Assembly (NCBI GenBank): GCA_021399435.1
Contig: JAJTUP010000055.1
Location: forward strand, 62,001 to 126,000
Reading direction: 5' to 3'
DNA length: 64,000 nt
Origin: Diaporthe sp. PMI_573
Lineage: Eukaryota; Ascomycota; Sordariomycetes; Diaporthales; Diaporthaceae
Positions 11,528-22,347 of this stretch are shown one piece after another (the stretch's first letter is position 1; each line of letters begins with the position of its first letter). A program made the translations under genes and the position numbers. The notes beneath the pieces were generated by a model that was not told the DNA's origin, did not search any database, and saw nothing but the letters and a program-made list of their open reading frames with translations.

Positions 11528-13042
11528 GTGACAACCTCAGCTGATTTCTCACCAGCAAGTCCTGCTGGTCCTACGTTCACTGTGTCATCGTGATGATGAA
11601 TTGGGGACCTGGAATGAGAAGGTCATTTTCCTCCACCAAAGACTCGGTATGTCATTCCCGAAAACCCAAGGCTGTTCGATGACTGACCTATTCCAGGGTT
11701 CTGGGCATTGCATCCTGTCCTTCCAAGGTTGCTGCATCCCATCACGAGTGCTCTTCAGAGTCTCTCCTCCCGAGCCCGCCCACGTATTCCCCGGCCACGG
11801 AATCGAAGGCGCGCGCGTTATGATGAACAGATGCAAGAAGAGTGTGGAATGGAATGAGGCGGCGAGAGAGGCTGGTTTCAGGTTCGTTGGACAATGATGG
11901 CTCGGGATACAAGGTGCGATCGCCATCAGGCCGGTCAGAACATCTCGAGAACGATATGACATCAGCACACCCATGTCCTCTGGTTTGGCGAGTCTTCATG
12001 AAAAGGGCGACGGTCAGGTATGCTGTTGTTCCTAAAGACGATTTGACTAGATCTTGAGTGTCACTTGTCATCTGGAGGAAGACAAATGGCGTTGTTTTCC
12101 CAATGCGGGAAGCGATGTTGAAAGGAGATTAGCGAGCGTTCGCCACGGAGCAGACACGGACATCTGACATGCTTTTCAGAAGAGCCAAAAGCCTTGCCCT
12201 GAGCCTTATCCACGTCCAGAACTTGCAACCACCAAGATCATAGATTTTCGACCTGCTACAACGTAAACTAGTGGGGCGTCCCAAGATTGGGGGGGAGGGC
12301 TAATGCCCCTGCAAAACCCAGGGCGAGACCAGAGACCCGAGTAGATAGATTTCAGCTCAACGACAGAAATTCTAGTCGGAATAGACTGCAGTCCCATATT
12401 TGAGGTCACGTTGCAGTTTTCAGCCTGGGCTACTTGAGTGCTTGCTAGCCACTACGTACCTACCCTTCGCTTCCCTTCAGCGCCACTATCCACCCACACA
12501 AAATCAGTCAACTGCGAGGCTGTCCCTCACCAGAGACCGCCTGACGGCACGCGTTGAGCAACAACGCACCACCAAGCTGAGCCGTCTTTCGTTCCAATAT
12601 TCCCCTTGTCCGTCGCACGCTATCTTGAAATCGCAATCTTCTGCCCGCTGTTTCTTCGCGCGCACACCTCACAAGTGACACCAGGTCAATCACAAGCCTT
12701 GGATTGGTAAGTTCTTAAGTTCTCCACCGACACAACTGCCTCTATTTCCCTCCAATCCATGGTTAGTCGCTTGAAAGTCACACCTATCGGATTCTCATCA
12801 CATTGGAGAAGTCGCATCTCTTGTCTCAAACGCCACATCCACGCACCACCGTCATTAGCCGAGGCCACACTCCGAGAGGCCAGTGGTGCATGTGTCCTTC
12901 TCGACCATGCCCTTTCCCTTTTAGAAGCTCTCGTTGACATAGGCAATCGCCTCAGTAGCAAGCTGTCCCACCTGCTGTCTGGTACAGAGCTGCCTCTCTA
13001 CATGGCCTGAAAGCAACCTAAGCGCATTGCGTGGCAAAAAAG
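11528..13042. other. Intergenic region and 5' leader of the coiled-coil gene
   Basis: No conserved gene recognised. A CT-rich stretch from 12420 to 12680 is promoter-like. An 83-codon open frame at 12759-13010 starts with ATG and could be an upstream ORF in the leader of the next gene. It has no recognisable domain. Confidence 0.35.
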
Positions 13043-13096
13043 GTAGGCTGTATCGCCCGACACACTTTCTCTTACTTCTAACACGAGCCTATCTAG
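13043..13096 (+). other. Probable 5'-UTR intron
   Basis: GTAGGC at 13043 and TCTAG ending at 13096 flank a TTCTAAC branch-like sequence. This would be a 54-nt intron ending 8 nt before the ATG at 13105. Inferred from splice motifs only. Confidence 0.5.
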
Positions 13097-13104
13097 TATT
13101 CGAA

Positions 13105-13962
13105 ATGCATTCCAAGCTTCAATTCGCCCTTAGCGACCAGAACGCCGGTGTCTTTGCGGAGATTTGCGGTAAAAACGGCATGACCCATTGTTGGCTTCAG
13201 TGGAAGTTCGAGATGGCCGTTCTCAGCGAAGTCACCTCACCTTTCATGGTTGATACCAAGAGCGACGCGCTCTGTGGGCTCAAGAGTGGCGTCACCAAGG
13301 TCGTCTTTATTATTGACTTCGACCAAAACAACCCAAATACCATCAATTTCGCCAAGTTCACCGAGTTCTACGAGAACAATCCCGGGAAGAAGCATTTTGT
13401 CGTGACTCAGACATCAGTTGACCATGTTCATGAGGACAACGCATGCCCTCTATGGCTCGAGATCCCCCCCAGTGTGCTCAGCGAGGATATCAGCGCTGTG
13501 GTGAACCTGTGGAAGGTTCAGCTATGCTGCGACGCATGGAAGGACTTCCTACCTGCAAACCCGGCGACCCAGCTGGAGAAGTCGCACAGGCTTGTTTCGG
13601 AAGGAAACGCGGCTTGGCTGAAGAAACAGCTCATACAGCGGGAAGGCTTACTCGCGCACAAGAATGCCGAGTTGGCCGCGAGGAACCAGGACGTTGAAAA
13701 CCTGGCGACCCAGGTCTGCGATCTCAGCACGCAGCTGTCAGAGGCTAAGCAGCAGTTGGAGGAAAGCCGGTCGCTCAGCCTCGCCACCCCCAAGAGCCGC
13801 AAGATTTCGACGCCCTCGAGCCGTGCTCGCAAGGCGCCTAGGACCGCACCTGCGAAATCGTTCGTCACAGGTCCTGGTGGAAGAGCTGAGCAGCTTGTGA
13901 GTCCTACCAAGGAACCCAAGTTTGCCCTGAAGGACTTCCAGCTTGATGATCCTTTTTGTTGA
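13105..13962 (+). CDS. Coiled-coil protein of unknown function
   Basis: Single coding exon, 285 residues; not recognised. Residues 1-150 look like a folded alpha/beta domain (MHSKLQFALSDQ..., VTKVVFIIDFDQNN, KKHFVVTQTSVDHVHED). Residues 165-240 form a predicted coiled coil rich in Gln, Glu and Leu (HRLVSEGNAAWLKKQLIQRE, LATQVCDLSTQLSEAKQQLE). A basic Ser/Thr/Pro-rich linker with SRKISTPSSRARKAPRT follows and could be phosphorylated. The protein ends FQLDDPFC. The start was chosen because it directly follows the probable leader intron. A structural or scaffold role is possible but not shown. Confidence 0.65.
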   Translation: MHSKLQFALSDQNAGVFAEICGKNGMTHCWLQWKFEMAVLSEVTSPFMVDTKSDALCGLKSGVTKVVFIIDFDQNNPNTINFAKFTEFYENNPGKKHFVVTQTSVDHVHEDNACPLWLEIPPSVLSEDISAVVNLWKVQLCCDAWKDFLPANPATQLEKSHRLVSEGNAAWLKKQLIQREGLLAHKNAELAARNQDVENLATQVCDLSTQLSEAKQQLEESRSLSLATPKSRKISTPSSRARKAPRTAPAKSFVTGPGGRAEQLVSPTKEPKFALKDFQLDDPFC

Positions 13963-14941
13963 TTGAGTCACACCGTCGACGGCGGCTTCTGGTACTCACA
14001 CGGGTCTGGCTCCCTCTTTGCCACTGATTGAGTCTTCCAAGGTTGCCAAAATGGTTGGAAAGTTTGTTTGAATACGAGCACTATTTGTTTTTCAGAAGTC
14101 TGGAGGGACATTCCGGATACACAGGCGAGGTGTCCCAAATGTGTTGGCAACTTGTTATCCCACACCACCACAAACACCAACACTCGATACCGAGGTCGTG
14201 GTGTTGTTGTTGGAGTTGCCACCAGGCAAAGCATGATGTCTACTCAAGTGCTATAATGCGTACAAGCTTCAAGGAGCCTGCAGGTAGCCATGAGAACTTG
14301 TTCATGCGAAAGAGAAAGAGTACCTAAAAAAAAATTGTTTGACCCTGGTCTGATATTCATTTACGTAGGTATGCCTCCCGCCCCCGAGTACTTTCAGAAC
14401 ACAAACATGATTACACACAACGACCTGGTCACTCTGGACAGGCACAATACACTTCTGATGCATGATGAAGTTTTTCGACAATTTATCTATCCGTGAATCT
14501 ATCCGTGACTGTTGCTCTCACCCGGTGATTACATTCTGTAATTTTGACCGCCTCTGGTCAAAGGATTATCTTTTCTCTTGGTTTTTAATTCGAGTGACGA
14601 TTACATTTTGAAGTACACCTCAACATTGTCTCCCAGCAATCTGCATTTGTAAGAATGAGCCAGCTCAGTTGCTGAGGGCGTTAACTGCTGAACGGCTGAC
14701 CCTAACCCCAGCGCAAATCCCTCTGTCATGAAAGGCACCTTCTTCACCCGTTCTTACTTCAACGTCAACGAAGCCTGCAACCGTTCGAACGCGATAGTCC
14801 TGTACGGAAGAGCCTGAGAAAGGTTCGTCTTACCACGTAGAAGCAGCCAGCACCTTGTTTGCAAGCTTCCCCCTCAAACAGACTTCAGTCCCCACTCAGG
14901 AGCTCCCGTCCTGCGACATCGCAACTCCAACTGCCACCAAC
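13963..14941. other. Intergenic region
   Basis: Nothing conserved seen. It contains A/T-rich runs near 14325-14340 and 14500-14600, and the promoter and leader of the hydrolase gene. Confidence 0.5.
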
Positions 14942-16099
14942 ATGAAGTTCCTCGCTGAGCCAGGCATGCAATACGCCTACTGCGGAACGAATGACGGTGT
15001 CTCACTCGCTTTCCAGACCTCTTTACCCCTAGAGGATATTCCTGAAGTTGGTCCCGGGTCGCTCAGCGATCCCCGCCGTCAAGCATGTATCCTCCTGATG
15101 CACGGCTTCAGCGGCTCCTCCAAGTACTTTACCCGCAACTTCGCCACGCTCTCAGAGAAGCACTGGGTAGCCGCACCAGACAGTAAGCAGCTTCTGGATA
15201 CAATCCCAACCCCTTCAAGAAGCAAGTCCTGCCAAATGTGGCCGGTGCCTCAAAGAACTTATCATACTGCTGGTTTTGAGACTGGCTACGGCCACATTGT
15301 GACCCTTTCCTCCCCGAATTTGTATACAACTCCCTTGGTCCTTTGATAGCTGACTCTAAATGCTGCAGTGCGGGGCCACGGTGCATCAGGGCGGACCAAG
15401 GGGGGTTATCACGTTGCCAGACTGGCCGCTGATCTGAGATCGCTCGTCGAATGCCTCCGCCAAGGCAACAGAAACACCAAGATTGTACCCGTTGGCTGCT
15501 CCATCGGCGCCGCCGTGTTGTGGACTTATGTCGAGCTTTTCGGCGACAGCGATTTCGCGGGCTTTGTCTTCGCCGACCAGGCTCCCCTCCAGGACCGCTC
15601 GGCGTTCGATAATTGGGACGCCTCTAAAGCTCACCTCGGGTGTTACGACGAGACGACCATGCTGGGCGCCCAGCGTGCCTGGATAGACACCCCGCAAGCG
15701 GCACATAAGGGGCTCGTCAGCGAGTGCCTTGGCTATCGTTTCGCCCCCGAGGAGAGGGACCAGATCAGCCCCGAGACTGCCGCAGATGACGAGGTGTTCT
15801 TCACGAGCATCAGTGGCCTGTGCGACGGGCGGTGGCTTGCAAGGCTGCTGGCCGACCATACGAGGTACGATCACCGCGAGGCAATCGAGCTTATTTACAA
15901 GCCTACCCTCGTCCTTGCTGGACGCAGGACGGGCTGTTTCCCATTGGAAGGCTTGAAGGAGACGGTCGAGAGGGTGAATCAAGGGAGTGAGAAGCCAGGA
16001 TTGGCAAAGTGGTCCGTCTATGACAGTGGGCACTGGATGTTCTATGAAGAGCCGGAACGATTCAACAAGGAAATCGCTGAATTCGTATCCCAGTGTTGA
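14942..16099 (+). CDS. Alpha/beta hydrolase
   Basis: Exons 14942-15182 and 15369-16099 with a 186-nt intron (GTAAGC..GCAG), 323 residues. The junction restores PDMRGHGASGR, the typical strand-4 loop. Oxyanion region: LLMHGFSGSSKYF. Nucleophile elbow: VGCSIGAA with Ser125. Catalytic His302 lies in YDSGHWMFYEEPERF. The acid residue is not certain: the usual Asp position is in VLAGRRTGCFP, which lacks a clear Asp. There is no signal peptide, so a cytosolic esterase, lipase or epoxide-type hydrolase is possible. It resembles the general AB_hydrolase_1 fold; the substrate cannot be inferred from the neighbours. Confidence 0.9.
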
Positions 16100-16563
16100 G
16101 CAAGCGGTGAACTAGATCCTTACCCTGAACTCTCTCGAAAAGACTAGAGCGGGCTTTTTCTACAACCATTACCTGCTAGCTTATCAAACTGTGAAATCCG
16201 AGACTCTATTCCACAATGTTGACAATTGTGGGTAGTACGATAGATTCTGAAAAGGTGCGTCGGTGTGTGTGTTTGTGTGTGTGCTTTTATTTTTCTTTCC
16301 TACGTCTCAATTACTCCCAGAGCCCATATTAGGACTGACTGTCGTGGGCGAGGTATTTCTGATGATGGGCATCTGACCTTTCAGGTGCAATGGATAAGTT
16401 TGATTCGTCTTGGAGTCTCTTTGATCCGCAGCAATGCATTTTGCATACAGGTTCTTGGGCTAGTGAAACTGTCTTGAACATGCATGTAGTAGATTTGGAC
16501 ACTAATATATTAGGTTAAAGCATTTGGTAGGATATTTCATCATATTCGTTACAAAGCACAGTG
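16100..16563. other. Convergent intergenic region
   Basis: 3' ends of the hydrolase and the PTH11-like gene meet here. A GT-rich stretch (GTGTGTGT) lies near 16263-16282. No gene seen. Confidence 0.5.
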
Positions 16564-18259
16564 TTAACCCCTCCAGGGGGTCGAACCGTCTGATTTGGTT
16601 CTTTCCAAGTCCCAATCTAACCTTTCAGAGGACGAGTCGTAAAATCCTGAGCTCGTCAACGACCTCTGATGGCCAGATCTCGAAGTCCGGTTCTGTCTTC
16701 TGAGCGACGAGTCGTCAAGGAAAGCCCCAACTGCCAGGCCCCGCAACGCAGATAGCGAGCTTGTACGCACATTCGGCGGCGGTGACGGCATAGAGTGTAT
16801 GGTGTCGCGATCTGAGGCGACATGTCCTCTTCTCTCGGGAGGGAGGTCGCTCAGCTGAACAGAGGGTGTGGCGTCCCCTGGGCGGACTGTATCGAAACTA
16901 TCGATTTCGGGGCCGAGGGTCAAGAAGCCCTCAGCGTGTCGACCGCCCATCGAACCGGACTCCAGGTCTTTGCTCGGCCGGTCGACAGTCCAGCTGTCGT
17001 GACTGGTCGTCTGCTGTTCGATTTTGCTTAGCTTTCTTCTGCTTGCCCTCTGCCCAATCGTCAAGGGTACTGGGTTCTGGCCGAGAGAGTTGGCATGGCG
17101 ATGGACAGAGAACCACTGGGGCATCCACTGGTTCAGGAGTGGCTTAAGGGTGACTGCACATGCGCAGACAATTGCACCTTGCACTTCGATCGAGGTCCAG
17201 TACACAAGGTCGGCGCTGTAATAGGAGAAGTCGAGCGACGGGTGGTTTTCCGTTTGGAGGAGCTTCATCAGTCGGACGATTGATACAATGCAAACGCTGT
17301 GGCAGGTCTTTGGATTAGTAGGAGGTCTTTGCCTGACGAATATGAGTGGCTTTACTGACAAGAACCCCAATGAAAATACCATAGCCAGCATCCATTTTTG
17401 ACGTCTGGGCATGCGGAGGGTCGGCAGAACGGGGAGTGGTAGTGCAAATATTATAAAGTCTGTTGACATGTGGAGTCCCCTGGCAGAGTATCATATCAGC
17501 ACGAGTTCAAATCGAATTGTTAGATCTGCGGGAGGGAAACATTTGTAGGTTTTGCGAGCAAGTCCGCCTCACACTGCATCCGGGAAATGAACCCTGGGAA
17601 GACGGCCAAATCAAAGGATTCACTTACACACTTGCCCACCACGCGCTCTGTGGCTGACAATAAGCCTTTTCACGGAGAGTAAACACCCAATATGCTTCCA
17701 GAGGAATGCAGGCTGTGAAAACAACACACAGCATCCATAACGTCGCTATTATGACCGTAGCGAGGACCAGCCTCCCTGCGACTCTGATCCAATGATACGA
17801 AAACAAATTCAGGTACAGCAAAACCATGGATATCTTGGAAAAACCTAGAGAAAGCGTGTAAAACAAAACGCCATACCATGCCGCCTGGTAGGGCCTGGTC
17901 AGTTTGATACACACACACAATTGAGTGAATTGGGGGAGGCGAAAGCAAAAGCTCACCTTCTGGAACGGAGTCAAATTCGCCAACCAGTCATAGTCGTAGA
18001 CATGCCTTCCTATTCCCCTCTGACTCTGCTCGATAGCGCTCGCGGTTACGCCGCAGGAGAAGATCCACGATACTAGAATGAGCCAATCCGACCAGCCTAT
18101 GACGCTTAGAATCCTAGTCCGAGTGTAGAAACGCAGCGCGACAAAGACAGCTGAGATCGCCCAGGTCACAACCGCGCATGCTATGACATTTGGGACCAGA
18201 GAATCATGAGGCAGGGTCGAAGGATCGGGCAACGGTGGATAAGGCCCACCAGTCGACAT
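16564..18259 (-). CDS. Fungal rhodopsin-domain (PTH11-like) integral membrane protein
   Basis: Four exons on the minus strand: 18259-17957, 17884-17628, 17479-17360 and 17296-16564, giving 470 residues. Seven predicted transmembrane helices occupy residues 1-290. They begin with VIACAVVTWAISAVFVALRF and include GWSDWLILVSWIFSCGV, WYGVLFYTLSLGFSKISMVL, LVLATVIIATLWMLCVVFTA, DFIIFALPLPVL and ADLVYWTSIEVQGAIVCACA. The motif LRMPRRQKW between helices and the Cys pair (FTAC, AYC) fit the fungal rhodopsin family seen in PTH11-type receptors. The 170-residue C-terminal tail is cytosolic and Ser/Pro/Arg-rich. No extracellular CFEM domain is present. The 63-nt third intron has no in-frame stop, so its retention would add 21 residues. 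The ligand is unknown. Confidence 0.92.
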
Positions 18260-19800
18260 GGCGGTATGACTTGAGATCAAAAAGTTACGGACAAGAAGGC
18301 TGTGAAATTCATTAGATGAGCGCTGCGGGAGCGTTTGGGTGTCTTCTTTTCTCATGCCATGTTTCCGTAAGAGGTCCAGACCAGGAGAGCAGGAAAGCCC
18401 CCGGTTTTACGCAAACCGTACAGTAGAAGCGCATCTGGCCGGGCTGGAAGATCATCCAAGTGGTATCCTACCACGGGTCTCAAGATGGGACGAACCGGTC
18501 AATAGCTTGAAGCCCCCAGTTCTGCTATACCCCTGGCTACAATACAATGCAAAACCGACAGACGTCGATGGCTTTCCCCAGATTTCATGCGCTGTGACTG
18601 GAAACGTGATTGAATCATCTAATAGCTTTGTAGCCGAGGAGCAACAAGTTTGGTTGGGTGTGGCACACTAAAGTCTGACAGGCAGGGCGGCCCGTTAAGG
18701 CGATCTCTGCGGTCGTTGGCTCGGTGGTGTCTGTTAATGGTTAGATGGGGCAGCATGAGCAGGGTACTTAAAAGGCATGTGAACCAAAGACGTGATGAGA
18801 ATCATACGGAGACGCCTGTGGAGATTGTCGAGACTCCTCCATCGTCCAGACACGTCACTCGATCCCGCAGAGTGCAATAAGAATAATGCATTGACCCGTG
18901 TGGCACGCAATCTGACTTGTTGCACCCAACCAGGCGGATCTCATCAACCTCGGACCCTGCTCGTGGCGAAGGGGTCTCGAACTCAGGCCGACGCAGAATT
19001 AAGCCTACCGCGTCACTCTGGAACCACCGTGACAAGGGTTGGTGCGAGCCTCAACTCCAGTCCCCTGGGGGTTATGCTGTCAGAATGTCGATGGCCAGAC
19101 TGGGCCCCCTTGACGACTGCTGCATACCATGCCAATCGAGGGCACCGGTGAGGGCCGGATGGCTTCATTGAGCAGGTCACAGCACAGACAATTGGTGGAC
19201 GGGCGCTCAGCAAAGGCAGATAGATGCATGGATGTGTCCTCGGAACCGAAGTCCCAGGCTGGAGAGAATTGGGCATTGGTTAACTATCTTCCGTATGCAA
19301 GTAAGACATCCTGGAGGTCGGGCCGTGGTGGTACATATGCACGCGGCCGACAGGAGACAACGCGCTTGAGTTTCGTATTTGTTGCATGCAGTCTTTCCTT
19401 ACAGTAGGTCGGCGACCTCAGACACAGCGCCCCTGCATGTCTGTGTGCCGTAAAGAGTAGCAAGTAGACCAGGTGCGGGAGGATGCAGGTGTGCGGCGCC
19501 TCTAGGCGCATGAGGGGGGTTGTGATTCCGAGGGGTGGAGAAACAAAGAGAGTCGAACTTCAAGATCCAACCACCAAGCAATTGTGCTCCTGCAGGTATC
19601 ATGCAAGAGCAGGGCCCGATATTGATCGACCGGTAGTGCACAGGCTGAATCGATCGCGGACAGCAGTGGATGAGTTGCCCGTCCTCAACCGGAGCGAGCA
19701 TATCCGTCGCAGCATTCCGTGGCAGAACCAACCAGTCAAGTCCTCCAGATCCTCCCCCGCGTTCCACTCTGCCGGTGGCCGACTAGTTTCTCGCCAATGA
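18260..19800. other. Intergenic region
   Basis: About 1.5 kb with only short frames in both orientations and no recognisable domain, repeat or RNA gene. Confidence 0.45.
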
Positions 19801-20565
19801 CTATTGTCCCCGGATAGACTTGATGCCTTTGCCAATAAGCCAAGCTGCAAGAAGCGAGTGAAACCAGCGACCGATCGGGCCCTCCAACAGCGTCGGCTTC
19901 TCGTTCTGGTTCCGCCACAGCCACGTCTCGTTGACGAAGACGACGTCGTCGGGACCGCCCGCTCCCGCCGGCTCGATCGCTGCCACGATGATTCCATCGG
20001 ATCTCGGGCCTCGGTACGCTGCTGGTGGGCTCAGTCTCATCTCCACGCGCTCTCCGCGAGCTTCGTTGCCTCGGTACTGTACAGTGTACACACCATCAAC
20101 ACGCTGATCCCTCGTGAAATCCGCCGCATTGATGTAGTTCGCCTCAAAGGTCTCTCCGACCTCGGCAGGAAGCATCTTCCGGATGACAAATGCTTGTGGT
20201 GTCCATGTAAAAGCAACCATCGTGGCTCTGACGTAGCGAGTGAGCAGCTTGTCCAGGCTCCCGCTCGGCCAGCCGAGCTCAGACAAGGCCACTGGCTTGG
20301 ACACCACACGCTCGCTCCATAGAATGTACCCGTCGGTCTCGTCGGCTGCCACGGACTGTGGCAGTGACCTTGGTAACGTGCTCTCAGATGGAGGTGACGA
20401 GGCCTCTGAGGTTGCTTGTCCTGCCTGCGCACCTCGATCACGCCGTTGAGCAGCGGAACTCTGGATGTTGCGCATCACCGACCACCTCAATAGGAGTAGA
20501 TACACGGTGGGTGTAGCCACCGCGATGAGTGCCACCGTTTGCCGTGATGAGAAGTTGCCGAGCAT
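19801..20565 (-). CDS. Membrane-anchored hypothetical protein
   Basis: Single exon, 254 residues, not recognised by function. An N-terminal helix (QTVALIAVATPTVYLLLLRW) would anchor it in a membrane. A Ser/Gln-rich linker to about residue 75 follows. The remaining 175 residues look globular: LSELGWPSGSLDKLLTRYVR, FVIRKMLPAEVGETFEANY, GVYTVQYRG, VEMRLSPPAAY, IIVAAIEPAG, VFVNETWLWR. The C-terminus has an amphipathic or hydrophobic WFHSLLAAWLIGKGIKSI. I recall similar proteins in other filamentous ascomycetes but no characterised member. The start ATG gives the membrane helix directly. Confidence 0.7.
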   Translation of the reverse strand: MLGNFSSRQTVALIAVATPTVYLLLLRWSVMRNIQSSAAQRRDRGAQAGQATSEASSPPSESTLPRSLPQSVAADETDGYILWSERVVSKPVALSELGWPSGSLDKLLTRYVRATMVAFTWTPQAFVIRKMLPAEVGETFEANYINAADFTRDQRVDGVYTVQYRGNEARGERVEMRLSPPAAYRGPRSDGIIVAAIEPAGAGGPDDVVFVNETWLWRNQNEKPTLLEGPIGRWFHSLLAAWLIGKGIKSIRGQ

Positions 20566-21062
20566 CTTGTCATAAGATGTGAAAGCAGTTTAAAAGAGAT
20601 GTCTGAACAAAACAGTCACACGACGTCTCCATCATCCCGACGTCTGCGTCAGGCGGAAGAGCTAGTCTTAGCTCCCGTGGCCCAAGTGGTGTTCCGGGAG
20701 CTGTCTTGATATCCGGAGCCCCGCTCAGCCTCCACGGTTACCAATTATCGCCAGGCTAGCTGTTTCTGTCACTTTAACCCTTGAATTTGATTAATTCTGA
20801 AGTCCTTCACCTGGATTGTTTCTATAGGCCCACAAAATGTTAACATTGCACAAAATTATCCTCTCATGTGCATATTATAACATGTAATAGGACTGTCTCA
20901 ATAATGCACAAAGTAGACCGTTCCACAAGGCTTTACTTACAGCTACCCCATTGTGTTAGCAAAACAAAACATCAATAGACAGATTTCACTCTGGAAACAA
21001 ACCTCGTGCTTGGAAATCGAGACATCCTAGGGTAGAAGCCAGGGAGAGGCTGACCCGTCCGC
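20566..21062. other. A/T-rich intergenic region
   Basis: From about 20760 the region is A/T-rich with no coding signal. It leads into the downstream flank of the tRNA gene. Confidence 0.45.
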
Positions 21063-21068
21063 AAAAAA
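21063..21068 (-). terminator. RNA polymerase III terminator
   Basis: Six T residues on the minus strand, starting 2 nt after the tRNA discriminator base; a standard Pol III stop. Confidence 0.75.
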
Positions 21069-21069
21069 T

Positions 21070-21200
21070 CGATCCTCCACGGACTCGAACCGTGAACCTT
21101 TACCACCGGAAAGTAACTATTATCATATTAGAATTTTGACTTGGATATATATGAAGAGAAGAAAGGGGTCCTTACCGCGCTACCATTGCGCCAAAGGACC
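21070..21200 (-). tRNA. tRNA-Arg(CCG) gene interrupted at position 26/27
   Basis: Read on the minus strand. Acceptor GGTCCTT/GAGGATC (two G-U pairs), TG, D arm GCGC-AATGGTA-GCGC, G26, then a 59-nt insertion (21175-21117). The anticodon arm follows as TTACT-TTCCGGT-GGTAA (one U-G pair), then variable AGGTT, T arm CACGG-TTCGAGT-CCGTG, and discriminator G at 21070. The anticodon is CCG at 21109-21107, with U33 present, so it reads CGG (Arg). The A box (TGGCGCAATGG) and B box (GGTTCGAGTCC) are intact. Without the insertion it is a normal 72-nt tRNA. The insertion is not at the canonical 37/38 intron site. Boundary placement is ambiguous by 1 nt because G flanks both ends. It could be functional, or a pseudogene if the insertion cannot be removed. 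Confidence 0.78.
21117..21175 (-). other. 59-nt intron-like insertion inside the tRNA gene
   Basis: Begins GTAAGG, ends AATAG, and has a CTAAT branch-like sequence about 13 nt before the end, so it looks like a short fungal spliceosomal intron. Near its 5' end AAGGACC (21173-21167) is the perfect complement of the acceptor strand GGTCCTT (21200-21194). GTAA at its start can also pair with TTAC of the anticodon stem. Confidence 0.65.
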
Positions 21201-21512
21201 ATGCAATAAAATTAGGAAGCGAATAAAAAATACATATAGTTGGGTGTTGTGTTCCAGCAAAACAATACTGTGTCTTGATGCCTCGCCTAAGAATTACACT
21301 TTCCAAAGTCTACAAAGGCTTTGACTATGTACTTATGAGGGTGATTACTATATGTGAAAGACAAAAAGGGTAGGGAGGTAAATAATAGTACACTCTAGTC
21401 TGAGAACACTAACACTTCACCCGCCCCAAGTGAAAGCATAGCAAACTCGGCAACTCAAAGAGTCTGTTACAAAAGACTTGGTAGGCTTATTTGCTTCAAA
21501 TCTATCCGAGTA
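21201..21512. other. A/T-rich flank upstream of the tRNA gene
   Basis: A/T-rich sequence without coding signal. Confidence 0.4.
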
Positions 21513-21524
21513 GTGCTGATTACA

Positions 21525-22347
21525 GGTATGCCTGAGCCCTCAATCCAGCCTTGCACTACAGACCTGCCCACCGAGCAACTCGTCGAGCTCATGGAAACCC
21601 ATTCTCTTTCTCCCGACCAAGAATGTGACACCGTCCTCCTCAAAGGTCACACTATGTCGCCAGTCTTCCTTGGCCGTGGTCGTTACATCCTCGCAACACC
21701 TCGGTTCCAGGAGCTCTTGTCTCATCCTCCGACGTCCTGCTTGTCGATAGTGATTTTCAAAATGAGTGTGATGGAAATCGCCATGCTTGCTGCGATGTTG
21801 GCACATAACCCAACACTGGTGGTCTTACACCTCTTTTCTGGCTAGCACAGCTTTCCTGACGGCGACCTGGCCAGGGGCCTGCGCGGACTGATGCGCAGTC
21901 TTATATTAAGTACTCTTATACCCAAATCAGCCACCATCTGGCCTCGATCAGGTCTGTGAACAAGCAGTGCAAGATATCGCCAGTGGCAATATCGATGCCC
22001 TATGCTAGCCGTTTGTCGAGTTATTGAAGCGGGTTGTGAACAAAACGACAGTAATTTGCATCGTGGACAATGTCTCGGACTTTGAGACAAATTACGAGGG
22101 CTGGGTCGAGGAGCTGAAGCGTGTGTTCGACTGGCTTCGCACCGTGCCTGATGAGCTGCGCCAGGGCATCAACTTCGAACTGCTGATGACACGCGCCAGG
22201 AAGAGTAACGAAATGGTGTACAATGACGGATCCTTCAAAGCACTTGTCTCTTATAGCAGGCAATTTGATGGACGTGGGAAGGTCGGAGTGAGCGATGGCC
22301 CAGGACATTGGAAACTCTGTTGCTCCCCAAGATACACGCTGGCGTGA
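21525..22347 (+). pseudogene. Decayed gene fragment, possibly of a large fungal NTPase-like protein
   Basis: Two open segments in different frames (21525-21845 and 22024-22347) are separated by about 180 bp with stops. Residual protein in that gap still reads GLRGLMRSLILSTLIPKSA. The second segment reads TTVICIVDNVSDFETNYEGW followed by LRTVPDELRQGINFELLMTR. The order (Ser/Gly-rich region, GLMRSLI, then a hydrophobic IVDN strand) resembles parts of large fungal STAND/NACHT-like hypothetical proteins, from memory only. The fragment lacks a Walker A motif. It is best described as a relic; further eroded coding sequence may run to about 22700. Confidence 0.45.

Noticed and set aside
15386..16033. 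215-codon open frame antisense to the alpha/beta hydrolase
   Set aside because: The protein has no domain, while the opposite strand has a complete catalytic hydrolase in the same bases.
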